A stretch of DNA of 64,000 bases from Paracidovorax avenae. GTDB taxonomy: Bacteria; Pseudomonadota; Gammaproteobacteria; Burkholderiales; Burkholderiaceae_C. The stretch lies in NCBI RefSeq assembly GCF_040892545.1, contig NZ_CP156079.1, positions 4,189,501 through 4,253,500 on the forward strand. The letters are read 5' to 3'. Shown here piece by piece: positions 1-7,236 of the stretch (its first letter is position 1; each line of letters begins with the position of its first letter). The notes under the pieces are model-generated. The model was given only the letters and a program-made list of their open reading frames with translations, was not told the DNA's origin and made no database searches. The translations under genes were made by a program, and so were the position numbers.

Positions 1-3000
1 CTGTGCTGAATCCGCTGGAGCCACCGAAAAGATCAATGAGCTTGCTGGCCATGTCGGCACCGGCAAGGCTGGACGCATACAAAGTCGTGCCCAGGCTTTC
101 AAAGACACCATTCACAGCCACCAGACTGCCCGACAGGCGCGTCAGTGCCCCTACGGCCGTCTCTCCCGCCCGTGTGTATTCCGTCGTACCCAAAGTAGTG
201 GAGGCCAGTGACTCCGCGACCTTATCGAACTCCTCCTTCAACTTCTTCTGGATCTCGTCAGCGCTCAGTCCGTTGAAACTGACCTTGATGGACGCTGTGA
301 ATTGATCGATGGCCGTGGTACCCAGGCCCAGCACATTGGCCATGGCTGCAGTGCTCAGGCGCATGGCATCGAACTGGTCGGCCAAGCCTTTGCGCAGATC
401 CTCGTCCAGGGCGCCGTACTTGGTCTTGTTGGAGCGGAAATAGCCTCCCTTGTAGAACTGGTAGGTACGCCCCGTGAACCCCGCCTCTCCGCCGAATTCG
501 CCTTCGATGCCCTGGTCCTTGAGCTTGCGCCCGAACAGCCGGTTGACGGCTCCGCTGATCACGCCAGCGATCGGACCTATCCCCGGAATCATCGAAGCGA
601 TGCCTCCGATCATGTCCACGTACTTGTTGACCTGGTAGCCGCCCGATATGAGGCGGCTGATGCCATAGCCAGAAAAGCCGTTGATGACGGATCCTGCAAT
701 CGCACCAGCAAGCTGGGCCCCGCCCGCCTCGAAGGCACCCATGAATCCGCCCCATGAGGAGGTATTCATCATGCCCGCACCGAACTGGCCGAACATTTCC
801 TGTACGGCCTCGCTGCCATACCGGCTCAGAAGGTCCGACGTGACGATCTTGCCGCCCGTGCTGCTGGCAACGTTGAGCCCCCCGCTCACGAGGTTGTAAA
901 GGCCCATGCCCGCCTCAACCACGCTTCCTGCACCGGCAACACCTGCCGTACCGTTTCCGCTACCAAACAGTCCGTTGGTGACGCTCGATAGCATGCCTGA
1001 GACCGGCGCCACGATCGCGCTGATCACAGGCCTCAACACCAATGTGTCGAACATGTTCTTCAACGCATCCCTCAGGTGCCGGCCGAAATCCTTACCACTC
1101 TCGAACCCCTTGAACAGGGCATCGGTGAGCGACTGCTGGATCTGGTCCGCCGTCTTCGCCCAATCATCGCGCACGACCTTGGCCACGGCCGCCTCGGTTT
1201 CCTTGCGCCTGGCCTCCTCCAGGGTTTCGCGCACCTTCGCTTTATCCGGATCCTTGCTTCGGTCAACCTCCGCCAGTTTCTCCGCGTACTTCGCCTCGAT
1301 CTGGCGCTGCGCGACGATCTTGGCCCGCTCGACTGCCGTCAACGACGCCAGGCCGGCTTCCTGCTCGGCTGCAGCGACGCTGGCTTCGGCCGAACGAAGC
1401 ATGTCGTCGGCCTGCTTCTGGAGCACGTTGTGCTCGGCGATGCGGGTCTGGTTGATCTTCCGCTCCTGGGCTGCGGCCTGCTCGCGCAGCTTTTCCACGT
1501 AGACGGGGTCATAGCTGGAGTCGCTACCAGACTCCAGTTCCGTGATCTTTGCCTTGACGAGCGAAAGCCGGTATTCCTCGATCTCGACCTTTCCCTTGCC
1601 CCACAGCGCATTGGATGCCTCCAGCTCGGAGGCCTGCTGCTCTATGGCCTTGGCGGTTCTGCCTGCCTCGTCGATGAGCGCGGCGTAGGCGCGGCGGGCC
1701 TTCTCGAGTTCCTCGTTGCGCTCTTTGGCGGCACTGCCGCCAGCGGTGTCTGCACTCACGGTGAGTCCGGGGCCTGCCGTATGGCTTCCGGCAGCCATGT
1801 TCCGGCCTGCGCCCGCGGAGTTGTCGGCCGTTTTGCCGACGCAGCAGCCGCGCTCCGTCCTGGCCACGGCCACCGGCGATGGCCCTTGCGGGGAAGAGGA
1901 CGCCTTGCGCTTCTTTTCCTCGCTGGCTCGGTCGCTGGCCTCGACCGCCTCTCTCTCTGCCCTGGCGATGTCCGCCCGCGACTCGGCAGCACGCCTTTCC
2001 ATGCGTTGCTGCTCCTGAAGGAGCGCCAGCTTGTCCTGCAAGTCCCTGGTCGCCTTGCCATCCTTGATGCCGATGGACTGGTTACGCTGCTGCAGTTGCT
2101 CGATCTGCGCCTGCACCCCGGCGATCTGCTCGGAAATCGAAGCGGGCCGGCCGATACCCAATATCTGGTCCCAGACACCCTTGGCGGTCGAACCAAGGCC
2201 GCGCCATGCGCGCTCCAGGTAGCCCAGGCGCTCTTGCATCGTGTCGGCCACACCTGCCATGGCCCGCTCGTATGCACCTTGCGCCAGGGCGGCCGCCTCC
2301 GACGCGCGGCCCTGCTCCTGCAATGCCTTGATCTGGTCGTACACCGCAGCAGTGAGGTAGTTGTGGCGCTCATTGAGCCTGCGCGAAGCCTCCACCGGCT
2401 TTTCGCCCAGTTCGACATAGGCCTTCACGGTATCCGCCACCGCCACGCCGACGTCGCGCTCCATGCGCAGCGCCGTTTCGGTGAAGCGCTGCAGGTCCCC
2501 CGCCGCCACCTGCCCCGACTCGCCGAGCAGCGCGATCACCCGCGCGGCCTCATGCTGGGTGCCCACGGTCTGCGAGACGGCGCCGGCGGCATCCTGCATT
2601 TGCGAAACCGTCAGGCCAGCGGCATTGCCCGACAAGGCGATCGCGCGCGCATAGGCGTCCGCTTCCTGCTTGCCTTGCTGGTAGGCCACCGTCAGCACGG
2701 CTGCCGTGGCGGCGGCTGCCGTGAAGGGATTCACCATCGTCGCGATGGCTTCCCCCACGGCCGCCGCTGCCGGAGCGATGCCGCCAAAGGCCTCCGTCAG
2801 TTTCACGGCCTGCTCCGACAGCAGCGCGATCGGCTCCTGCCCCGCCATCAGGCCGGCGGCAATGGCTGCCAGTTGCACCGGCAGGACCTGCATGGCCGCC
2901 GAGGCCTGCGCCACCGATGACCCATAGGTCTCCATCGCCGCGCCGCCGCCACGCAGTGCCTGCTCCGATTGAAGCAGGCGCTCGATCATCCCGCGGACCC

Positions 3001-3079
3001 CAGCCTCCATGCTGGCCAGGGCCTGCAGCGCCTGCGCAGCATCCTGTTGAAGTGTGCCCTGCACCGTGTTGTCGGACAT
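1..3079 (-). CDS. Phage tail tape measure protein (partial, C-terminus off window)
   Basis: The tape measure protein sets tail length and lies inside the tail tube during assembly. The frame opens at the ATG at 3079 and stays open to the left edge, giving about 1026 visible residues. Residues 150-280 look like the TMP_2 (prophage tail length tape measure) domain. A Glu/Lys/Ala-rich coiled-coil stretch covers about 460-590. Gly/Ala-rich hydrophobic segments at about 680-730 and 785-850 are typical of tape measures. The next gene upstream on the strand is the lambda T-like chaperone, so the order tube-G-T-H matches lambdoid siphophages. The start is the first in-frame ATG after two terminator-like hairpins. 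The size suggests a long non-contractile tail. Confidence 0.9.
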   Translation of the reverse strand, partial: MSDNTVQGTLQQDAAQALQALASMEAGVRGMIERLLQSEQALRGGGAAMETYGSSVAQASAAMQVLPVQLAAIAAGLMAGQEPIALLSEQAVKLTEAFGGIAPAAAAVGEAIATMVNPFTAAAATAAVLTVAYQQGKQEADAYARAIALSGNAAGLTVSQMQDAAGAVSQTVGTQHEAARVIALLGESGQVAAGDLQRFTETALRMERDVGVAVADTVKAYVELGEKPVEASRRLNERHNYLTAAVYDQIKALQEQGRASEAAALAQGAYERAMAGVADTMQERLGYLERAWRGLGSTAKGVWDQILGIGRPASISEQIAGVQAQIEQLQQRNQSIGIKDGKATRDLQDKLALLQEQQRMERRAAESRADIARAEREAVEASDRASEEKKRKASSSPQGPSPVAVARTERGCCVGKTADNSAGAGRNMAAGSHTAGPGLTVSADTAGGSAAKERNEELEKARRAYAALIDEAGRTAKAIEQQASELEASNALWGKGKVEIEEYRLSLVKAKITELESGSDSSYDPVYVEKLREQAAAQERKINQTRIAEHNVLQKQADDMLRSAEASVAAAEQEAGLASLTAVERAKIVAQRQIEAKYAEKLAEVDRSKDPDKAKVRETLEEARRKETEAAVAKVVRDDWAKTADQIQQSLTDALFKGFESGKDFGRHLRDALKNMFDTLVLRPVISAIVAPVSGMLSSVTNGLFGSGNGTAGVAGAGSVVEAGMGLYNLVSGGLNVASSTGGKIVTSDLLSRYGSEAVQEMFGQFGAGMMNTSSWGGFMGAFEAGGAQLAGAIAGSVINGFSGYGISRLISGGYQVNKYVDMIGGIASMIPGIGPIAGVISGAVNRLFGRKLKDQGIEGEFGGEAGFTGRTYQFYKGGYFRSNKTKYGALDEDLRKGLADQFDAMRLSTAAMANVLGLGTTAIDQFTASIKVSFNGLSADEIQKKLKEEFDKVAESLASTTLGTTEYTRAGETAVGALTRLSGSLVAVNGVFESLGTTLYASSLAGADMASKLIDLFGGSSGFST

Positions 3080-3096
3080 AGCTATCTGCCCATGTG

Positions 3097-3129
3097 AAAA
3101 AGGCCGCGCGGCATGCAGCCGGGCGGCCA
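3097..3129 (-). terminator. Rho-independent-type hairpin before tape measure gene
   Basis: Read on the minus strand, a GGCCGC/GCGGCC stem with an inner CGGC/GCCG stem is followed by five T. It lies 18 bases before the tape-measure start codon, so it may attenuate or process the tail mRNA rather than end it. Confidence 0.6.
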
Positions 3130-3136
3130 GGAAAAT

Positions 3137-3159
3137 GAAAGCCCGCCAGAGGGCGGGCC
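3137..3159 (-). terminator. Second hairpin of the tandem pair before tape measure gene
   Basis: A perfect GCCCGCC/GGGCGGGC stem with a short loop, followed on the minus strand by TTTC. It belongs to the GCCCGC hairpin family repeated through the tail cluster. Confidence 0.45.
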
Positions 3160-3208
3160 CGTGCGGTACCGGGTGGCGGAGGAAAGCCGCGCAGGCGGGC
3201 GCGGCAAT

Positions 3209-3535
3209 TCATGCCGCACCGCCAATGCGCGCCCGCTCCCTCTCAGCCCTCTCGGCGAAGACCGTGAGCGCCTCGGACTCGATCACCTGGATGTCGCGGA
3301 AGCGCTCGTCGTATGTGTCGAGATCCAGGCCGGCGCGGTCCAGCTCATGGAACAGCACGCCGTAATCCAGCGCGACGGCGCCGGCCATGCCCACGCGCCA
3401 CTGGTTGCAGATGCGCGACCACAGCACATAGACGGGCCAGTTCTCCGGCCACACTTCGGTAGCCGTCTCGTCGTAATCGCTGCGCTCCAGCCCCCACGCG
3501 GCCAGTTCGGCGTCGCTGGCTTGGGGCTCGTACAT
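3209..3535 (-). CDS. DUF1799-type tail assembly protein (lambda T-like)
   Basis: A 108-residue acidic protein rich in Trp and Tyr, like DUF1799 proteins found between the tail chaperone and the tape measure in siphophages. By position it matches the T part of lambda G/GT. The ATG at 3535 is in the -1 frame relative to the upstream chaperone. The frame is open back to the slippery heptamer at 3556-3562, so most product may be made as a fusion to the upstream protein, with six extra linking residues. Its likely role is to keep the tape measure soluble and recruit the tube protein. The family call comes from residue pattern and position only. Confidence 0.7.
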   Translation of the reverse strand: MYEPQASDAELAAWGLERSDYDETATEVWPENWPVYVLWSRICNQWRVGMAGAVALDYGVLFHELDRAGLDLDTYDERFRDIQVIESEALTVFAERAERERARIGGAA

Positions 3536-3552
3536 GGCGCGCGCGATGCGGG

Positions 3553-3933
3553 TCAGTTTCCCAGCTTGCCCTCGACACAGCCTTCGCGATAGGCGTCGAA
3601 GATCGCCGTGGCACCACCGGGAATTTCGTCGGCGAGCCGCGTGGCGTTTTCCGCGTTCACCTCCACGCCTTCCAGGTCCCAGTCCTTGACGATCTTCAGG
3701 AGGTAGTCGCCGTTCTTGCGCACGGCGTTGCCGAGGATGTCGCTGATCGTGCCGGGGCTGCCGGATACGGGCATGGCCGCGGCCTCCGCGATCTCATCGA
3801 CGAGTTGGCCGAATTCGGATTTCGTGCGGTAGAAGAACTCGCAGTGGATCACTCCCGTGCTGCCATCGAGCATCGGGAAGGAAACCTTGCGCTTGAACGA
3901 TTCGGGACGCTTGCCCAGGACGATTTTTGCCAT
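3553..3933 (-). CDS. Phage tail assembly chaperone (lambda G-like)
   Basis: A 126-residue protein starting MAKIVLGKRPESF, the usual opening of a class of tail assembly chaperones that bind the tape measure before tube polymerisation. It lies between the tail tube gene and the DUF1799 gene, the lambda G position. The last codons are CTG GGA AAC followed directly by TGA. This forms a canonical -1 slippery heptamer (see 3556-3562), so the protein is probably made in a short form and a longer frameshifted form. Two terminator-like hairpins precede the start. Function is inferred from family resemblance and gene order. Confidence 0.8.
   Translation of the reverse strand: MAKIVLGKRPESFKRKVSFPMLDGSTGVIHCEFFYRTKSEFGQLVDEIAEAAAMPVSGSPGTISDILGNAVRKNGDYLLKIVKDWDLEGVEVNAENATRLADEIPGGATAIFDAYREGCVEGKLGN
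3556..3562 (-). other. Programmed -1 ribosomal frameshift site (GGGAAAC)
   Basis: The minus strand reads G GGA AAC TGA, which fits X XXY YYZ in the chaperone frame and abuts its stop codon. A -1 slip gives GGG AAA CTG ACC and enters the open frame that contains the downstream DUF1799 ATG. The predicted fusion is about 240 residues. Lambda uses the closely similar GGGAAAG for its G-GT frameshift. The sequence and frame fit are seen directly; use in the cell is inferred. Confidence 0.8.
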
Positions 3934-3957
3934 GATGTTGTGCTTTCACGAGAAGGG

Positions 3958-3990
3958 AAAAAGGCCCTCGCCGCATACGTTCGGCGGGGC
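3958..3990 (-). terminator. Terminator-like hairpin before chaperone gene
   Basis: On the minus strand, GCCC-CGCCG pairs with CGGCG-AGGGC (one mismatch) and is followed by CCTTTTTC. It sits 24 bases before the chaperone start and is paired with the hairpin at 3997-4014. Confidence 0.55.
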
Positions 3991-3996
3991 ATGAAA

Positions 3997-4014
3997 AAGG
4001 CCCCGCAGGGCCTT
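3997..4014 (-). terminator. Terminator-like hairpin after tail tube gene
   Basis: A perfect AAGGCCC/GGGCCTT stem with loop CGCA, followed by T's on the minus strand. It lies 19 bases after the tail tube stop codon. Confidence 0.55.
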
Positions 4015-4032
4015 GGGGGCACCGGCCCTGGA

Positions 4033-4680
4033 TCAGGCCGTGTAGCGAACCGGGCGGCCCTGCAGGGAGATGGTGGCGCGCACCTGCATCACCTGGCCCT
4101 TGGTCAGGGTGGGGGTCTCGTTGAACGACACGTAGCCGTTGTAGAGGATCACCGAGCCGTTGGGCAGCGCGACCTTGACCGCGCGGATCGCGCGCGACTC
4201 GCCCGCGGCCTTGAGCGCCTGGTAGCCAGGCAGCGTGGGGTCGTCGCCGATGCCGATCTGGATGGACTGCGCGCCGGTGACCGTGGGCAGCTGGCGCTCG
4301 TAGTCCTCCTCGAGGAACGAGAAGTTCGCGAACTGCTGGTCACCGCCGTTGGTGGTGAACTCCAGGATCTGCGGGATCTGCGTCCAGGCCAGGATCTCGC
4401 GCAGCGAACCGGCGGACGAGCCCGCCGGGAAGCGGTTCACGTCGGCCGTGTCGGAGCCGGCGATCTCCAGCGAATTCGCAGCGACGCTGGCCGCTTTGAA
4501 GATCCGCTCGCTGATCTTCTGCCAGCCGGACTTCAGCTCGAAGAACGCACCGTTGGCCAGGCCGTGGGCCGTGCTGGTGGCCACGCCGGGCGCTGCGTTG
4601 GAGATGGCGGTGATGGCCTTGGCGGTGCCGTAGCCGGTTGCGATGGCGACGGTTGCACCGTCGGGAAGGGAGACAGCCAT
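4033..4680 (-). CDS. Phage tail tube protein
   Basis: A 215-residue protein resembling siphophage major tail (tube) proteins, the lambda V position directly upstream of the chaperone pair. Such proteins polymerise into hexameric rings around the tape measure to form the tail shaft. The N-terminus MAVSLPDGATVAIA, the central acidic stretch and the C-terminal beta-rich region fit that class. The ATG at 4680 is preceded by GAAAGG at a good distance. The frame extends further upstream, but that part covers hairpins and has no protein-like character. The capsid, portal and head-tail joining genes expected upstream are absent. Confidence 0.8.
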   Translation of the reverse strand: MAVSLPDGATVAIATGYGTAKAITAISNAAPGVATSTAHGLANGAFFELKSGWQKISERIFKAASVAANSLEIAGSDTADVNRFPAGSSAGSLREILAWTQIPQILEFTTNGGDQQFANFSFLEEDYERQLPTVTGAQSIQIGIGDDPTLPGYQALKAAGESRAIRAVKVALPNGSVILYNGYVSFNETPTLTKGQVMQVRATISLQGRPVRYTA

Positions 4681-4696
4681 GTTGGGCCTTTCAATG

Positions 4697-4719
4697 AAAA
4701 AAGCCCGCTTGCGCGGGCT
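4697..4719 (-). terminator. GCCCGC hairpin just before tail tube gene
   Basis: A perfect AGCCCGC/GCGGGCT stem with loop TTGC, followed on the minus strand by six T, 17 bases before the tail tube start codon. Confidence 0.6.
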
Positions 4720-4967
4720 GGGTGGATGCCCTGTCGGGCGAAGATGGCCGTGAGGCCGGAAAGTGGATGGATGGCGCGACGGGAGAAACCTGACAGGCTC
4801 CACGGCCGCCCGGGAAATGCACGGGATGCCTACGCCAGGGCCGGGGCTGGCAAGTCGTACGTGATGGAGTGCCGCAACGCAGACACCTGGATGCTCGGAC
4901 GCGTGAGCACGCCCAGCTTGCGGTTGCAGCGGGCGCATCCCGTTTCCTGCAGCGGAACTCCCGGTGC

Positions 4968-5004
4968 AAAAAAGCCCGCGACAGCAAGCGCTGCGCGGGC
5001 TTTT
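4968..5004. terminator. Bidirectional GCCCGC hairpin
   Basis: AAAAGCCCGC pairs with GCGGGCTTTT around a 15-base loop, with A and T runs that would serve either strand. Confidence 0.6.
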
Positions 5005-5016
5005 GTATGGCTGACG

Positions 5017-5047
5017 AAAAAGCCCGCAGGGCGAACACTGCGGGCTT
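5017..5047 (-). terminator. GCCCGC hairpin
   Basis: AAGCCCGCAG pairs with CTGCGGGCTT over ten base pairs, followed on the minus strand by TTTTCG. It lies 140 bases after the end of the gene at 5188-5799 and may be its terminator. Confidence 0.55.
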
Positions 5048-5187
5048 CGAAAAAATGGACATGCGTCTTCATCAGGATCTACCGAGAACCACCCAGGCCA
5101 GGGGCCTGAAGTTGCTGCGGGCATTCGACGAAGAGGCGTCGGGCGAGAGGATAAGCATCCTCTGCAATCGACTGGTGCAATTCTAAT

Positions 5188-5799
5188 TCAGCTCCTGATG
5201 GAATGCAAGCGGTTTCCGATGGATTGGCGTGCCCGGTGCACGCAGTCATCGATGAAGTTGGCCATGCGGCGACCTGCCTCACCATGCGGCACGCGAGACA
5301 GGCCCGTGCCGGCGCACGCCTTGCATGCCCTGGATGAGAGCCGTGCCGTACCCGGCATGGACTCGAACTTGCGGCCTTCGCATGCCGAGCACGTCGGCTG
5401 CAACCACCAGTACAGCACTGCGGCGGCCACGGAATGCGGCGCATCGATGCGCCAGCGGGTCGCCTGCGCGGCCAGTTGCTCACGCACCTGCGGCAGCGTC
5501 TTCAGCCGGGCGAACACCTGGGCATGCCGGAGTGCGAGGCATTGATCCGCGTCTTGCGGCCGCTCCTTCGGAGACGAATGAACCATGTCGGCCCGCGGCA
5601 TGCGCGAATGATCGACCCCGTCGTACTCCGAATGCAGCCGCAGCAGTGCGCCCCCGACGCGGGAGCGGCTCCAGCCGGCAGCCACCAGGAGGTCCGCATC
5701 CGATCGGGAAGCGCCCTCGCGCACGCAAAGACGGAGATTGGAGGAGTTGCCGGCAGTGCTGTAGGCTTCCTGGACGGTGCGGGAATCGTTGCGGTACAT
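5188..5799 (-). CDS. Zinc-motif phage protein, possible Q-type late antiterminator
   Basis: A 203-residue protein with a C-terminal CxxC followed by CxxCxGTG, a DnaJ-like zinc-binding pattern also seen in some phage Q-type antiterminators. The middle (about 40-125) is Arg/Leu-rich and probably helical. The ATG at 5799 has AAGGA seven bases upstream. The gene is divergent from the repressor and is followed by terminator-like hairpins and then tail genes, the layout expected of a late antiterminator acting on a downstream late promoter. No family was confirmed. It could instead be another small DNA-binding phage protein. Confidence 0.55.
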   Translation of the reverse strand: MYRNDSRTVQEAYSTAGNSSNLRLCVREGASRSDADLLVAAGWSRSRVGGALLRLHSEYDGVDHSRMPRADMVHSSPKERPQDADQCLALRHAQVFARLKTLPQVREQLAAQATRWRIDAPHSVAAAVLYWWLQPTCSACEGRKFESMPGTARLSSRACKACAGTGLSRVPHGEAGRRMANFIDDCVHRARQSIGNRLHSIRS

Positions 5800-5898
5800 G
5801 GTCTTCCTTGAAGGGTAGAGGGTGGCGCCGGGCGGAGCGAAAGCATCGGAGATGCGTCGGTGAAGGGCCTTGGCCCGGTGTCTCGATCCATGTCTCAA

Positions 5899-5956
5899 TT
5901 AAACACCATGTTTAAACAAATGTCAAACCTTTTGTTTAACAACATTTTGTTTAAAC
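5899..5956. promoter_or_regulatory. Repressor operator region (GTTTAA repeats)
   Basis: An AT-rich island in GC-rich DNA. TTAAAC-ACCAT-GTTTAA (5899-5915) is a perfect inverted repeat. Further GTTTAA elements lie at 5934-5939 and 5949-5956, the last ending one base before the repressor ATG. These are likely operators for both the repressor gene and the divergent gene. Confidence 0.65.
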
Positions 5957-5957
5957 G

Positions 5958-6656
5958 ATGGACAATGGCTCCATGCATGAAAGCGCCCTACGCCTCTACC
6001 AGGCCGCCTCCGAGCTCAAGGACGTCACCGGCCAGTCCGCCGTGGCACGCCTGCTGGGAGAGTCCCCGCAGAACATCAAGAACTGGGAGATGCGGGGTAT
6101 TTCCAAGGCCGGCGCCCTGAAGGCGGAAGAACTCATCGGCTGCTCCGCCGCTTGGCTGCTGACCGGCGACAGGCAGGCCACGCCGGCGCACCGCAAGCCG
6201 ACCCAGCCTGCCGCCGTGTCCACGCCGGGCAGCGTGACCGTGCCGCAGCTGGCGAATGCAGCATCCATGGGCGCCGGCAGCGAAATGGCGCACGAGGACG
6301 TGATGGTGGGCCGTCTCACGCTCTCCCCCACATGGATCGGCAGGACGCTGCGCGGCCTCAGCACCCCCGAGAACCTCCGCTTCATCCACGCCTATGGGGA
6401 CTCCATGGAACCCACGTTTCTGGACGGTGACGTGCTGCTGGTGGATGCGGGCGTGCGCACGGTGGAGGTGGACGGCGTGTATGTCCTGGGAGCCCAGAAC
6501 CGCCTTTTCATCAAGCGCGTGCGCCAGCGACTGGACGGTGCCTACGAGATCAGCAGCGACAACCCCACCGTGAAGACGGTGGACGTCCTGGACGGCAAGC
6601 ACACGGTGGAGATTCTGGGCAAGGTGATATGGATCTGGAACGGGCGCAAGATCTGA
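5958..6656 (+). CDS. CI/LexA-like phage repressor (HTH + S24 peptidase)
   Basis: A 232-residue repressor. Residues 8-70 form a CI-type helix-turn-helix ending WLLTG. Residues 100-230 are a LexA-type S24 domain, with catalytic Ser149 in GDSMEP and Lys186 in LFIKR. An Ala-Gly pair at 106-107 is a plausible self-cleavage site, so the element is probably SOS-inducible. The ATG at 5958 has no Shine-Dalgarno sequence and directly follows an operator-like GTTTAAAC, so the message may be leaderless, as for lambda cI from PRM. A second ATG five codons on is an alternative. It faces the gene at 5188-5799. Confidence 0.9.
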   Translation: MDNGSMHESALRLYQAASELKDVTGQSAVARLLGESPQNIKNWEMRGISKAGALKAEELIGCSAAWLLTGDRQATPAHRKPTQPAAVSTPGSVTVPQLANAASMGAGSEMAHEDVMVGRLTLSPTWIGRTLRGLSTPENLRFIHAYGDSMEPTFLDGDVLLVDAGVRTVEVDGVYVLGAQNRLFIKRVRQRLDGAYEISSDNPTVKTVDVLDGKHTVEILGKVIWIWNGRKI

Positions 6657-6675
6657 ACGGACCGCGATTCGCCAC

Positions 6676-6712
6676 GTTTAACGACCAGCAGGATGGCGAC
6701 ATCGTTTAAACA
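6676..6712. promoter_or_regulatory. Second cluster of GTTTAA operator-like repeats
   Basis: GTTTAAC and GTTTAAAC recur downstream of the repressor stop, matching the elements upstream of the gene. They lie in the 244-base gap before the tRNA, which otherwise holds no gene I can see. They may mark a looping partner site or a second regulated promoter. Confidence 0.45.
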
Positions 6713-6900
6713 CCTTGCACGTACCGCCGCATCTTCCAAACAAAATGAATAGGCCGCGGTGCGGTGGAAAGTGAAGGCAGGATGACGGTGCCCTGCACAG
6801 GGAAACCCGGCCGGCAACCAACCAACCAGCCACTCGCCAGAAGGGCAGCCGCGCATGGGTCGTCGCGCCGTGCCGCGCGCTTCATCCATCTTTGTGTATG

Positions 6901-7236
6901 TGGTAGGCCGTGCTGGGCTCGAACCAGCGACCAAAGGATTATGCGTGCCACTTCGGCTTTCGCCGCCCGTTTCCGGTTCGTGGCCTGGACTCTGTCTTGC
7001 CTTTCGGCCTTCCCGTCGAGTCTCTACACGTTCCCTCCCTGCGGAGGGCTTCGCTCGGCGTTGGCATAGCGCGCAGGACGCGCAGTAGCGTTCACCGAAT
7101 TTGAGAAGTTCTACTTCAAGGCAGAGTGAACTTACCTTGAGCAACCCATTGGGTGCCGCTCCATTCCCAGGCCATTGCCTGGGGACAGGAACCTCCCCGT
7201 CAAGTCCTCTGCTCTAACCAACTGAGCTAACGGCCC
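6901..7236 (-). tRNA. tRNA-Ile(CAU), interrupted by a group I intron
   Basis: The exons at 7236-7203 (34 nt) and 6943-6901 (43 nt, CCA encoded) join to a complete 77-nt tRNA. The acceptor GGGCCGT/ACGGCCT has one G-U pair. The D stem is GCTC/GAGC, the anticodon stem GAGGA/TCCTT with loop CTCATAA, and the T stem GCTGG/CCAGC. The CAU anticodon with a body like E. coli ileX identifies the minor isoleucine tRNA whose C34 is changed to lysidine to read AUA. The intron separates U33 from C34. Confidence 0.92.
6944..7202 (-). ncRNA. Group I self-splicing intron (IC3-like) in tRNA-Ile
   Basis: This 259-nt intron ends in G directly before the anticodon, as group I introns require. Its core shows P-like AAATTCGGTGAAC, Q-like GCCAACGCCGAG, R-like GTGTAGAGACT and S-like AAGACAGAGTCC, in order. 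The R and S elements can form P7. The 5' exon end GGACU can pair with GGUUC inside the intron, with a U-G wobble at the splice site, giving P1. The elements match my recollection of the Azoarcus tRNA-Ile intron closely. No homing endonuclease frame is present. Confidence 0.9.

Larger units (their letters stand above)
4681..5187. other. Gene-free late regulatory segment with repeated hairpins
   Basis: This 507-base stretch between the antiterminator-position gene and the tail tube gene has no convincing gene. It holds three AAAAAGCCCGC-type hairpins (4697-4719, 4968-5004, 5017-5047). An 80-codon minus frame (4830-5072) has one CxxC pair but reads through the hairpins and resembles no family I know. 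In a lambda-like plan this is where the late promoter and its terminator would lie. It is also where a head-gene deletion would have its junction. Confidence 0.5.

Noticed and set aside
1076..2920. 614-codon plus-strand open frame
   Set aside because: It is antisense to the tape measure gene. High GC with few stops produces such frames, and its translation is Arg/Leu/Gly-rich without domains.
4830..5072. 80-codon minus frame with a CARC motif, possibly a Com-like regulator
   Set aside because: Only one CxxC pair, no second pair as Mu Com has, and it reads through two terminator-like hairpins.
6901..6943. tRNA 3' half as a phage attachment-site duplication
   Set aside because: It first looks like an att remnant, but the matching 5' half lies 259 bases upstream in the same direction and the two halves fit exactly, with group I core elements between them.
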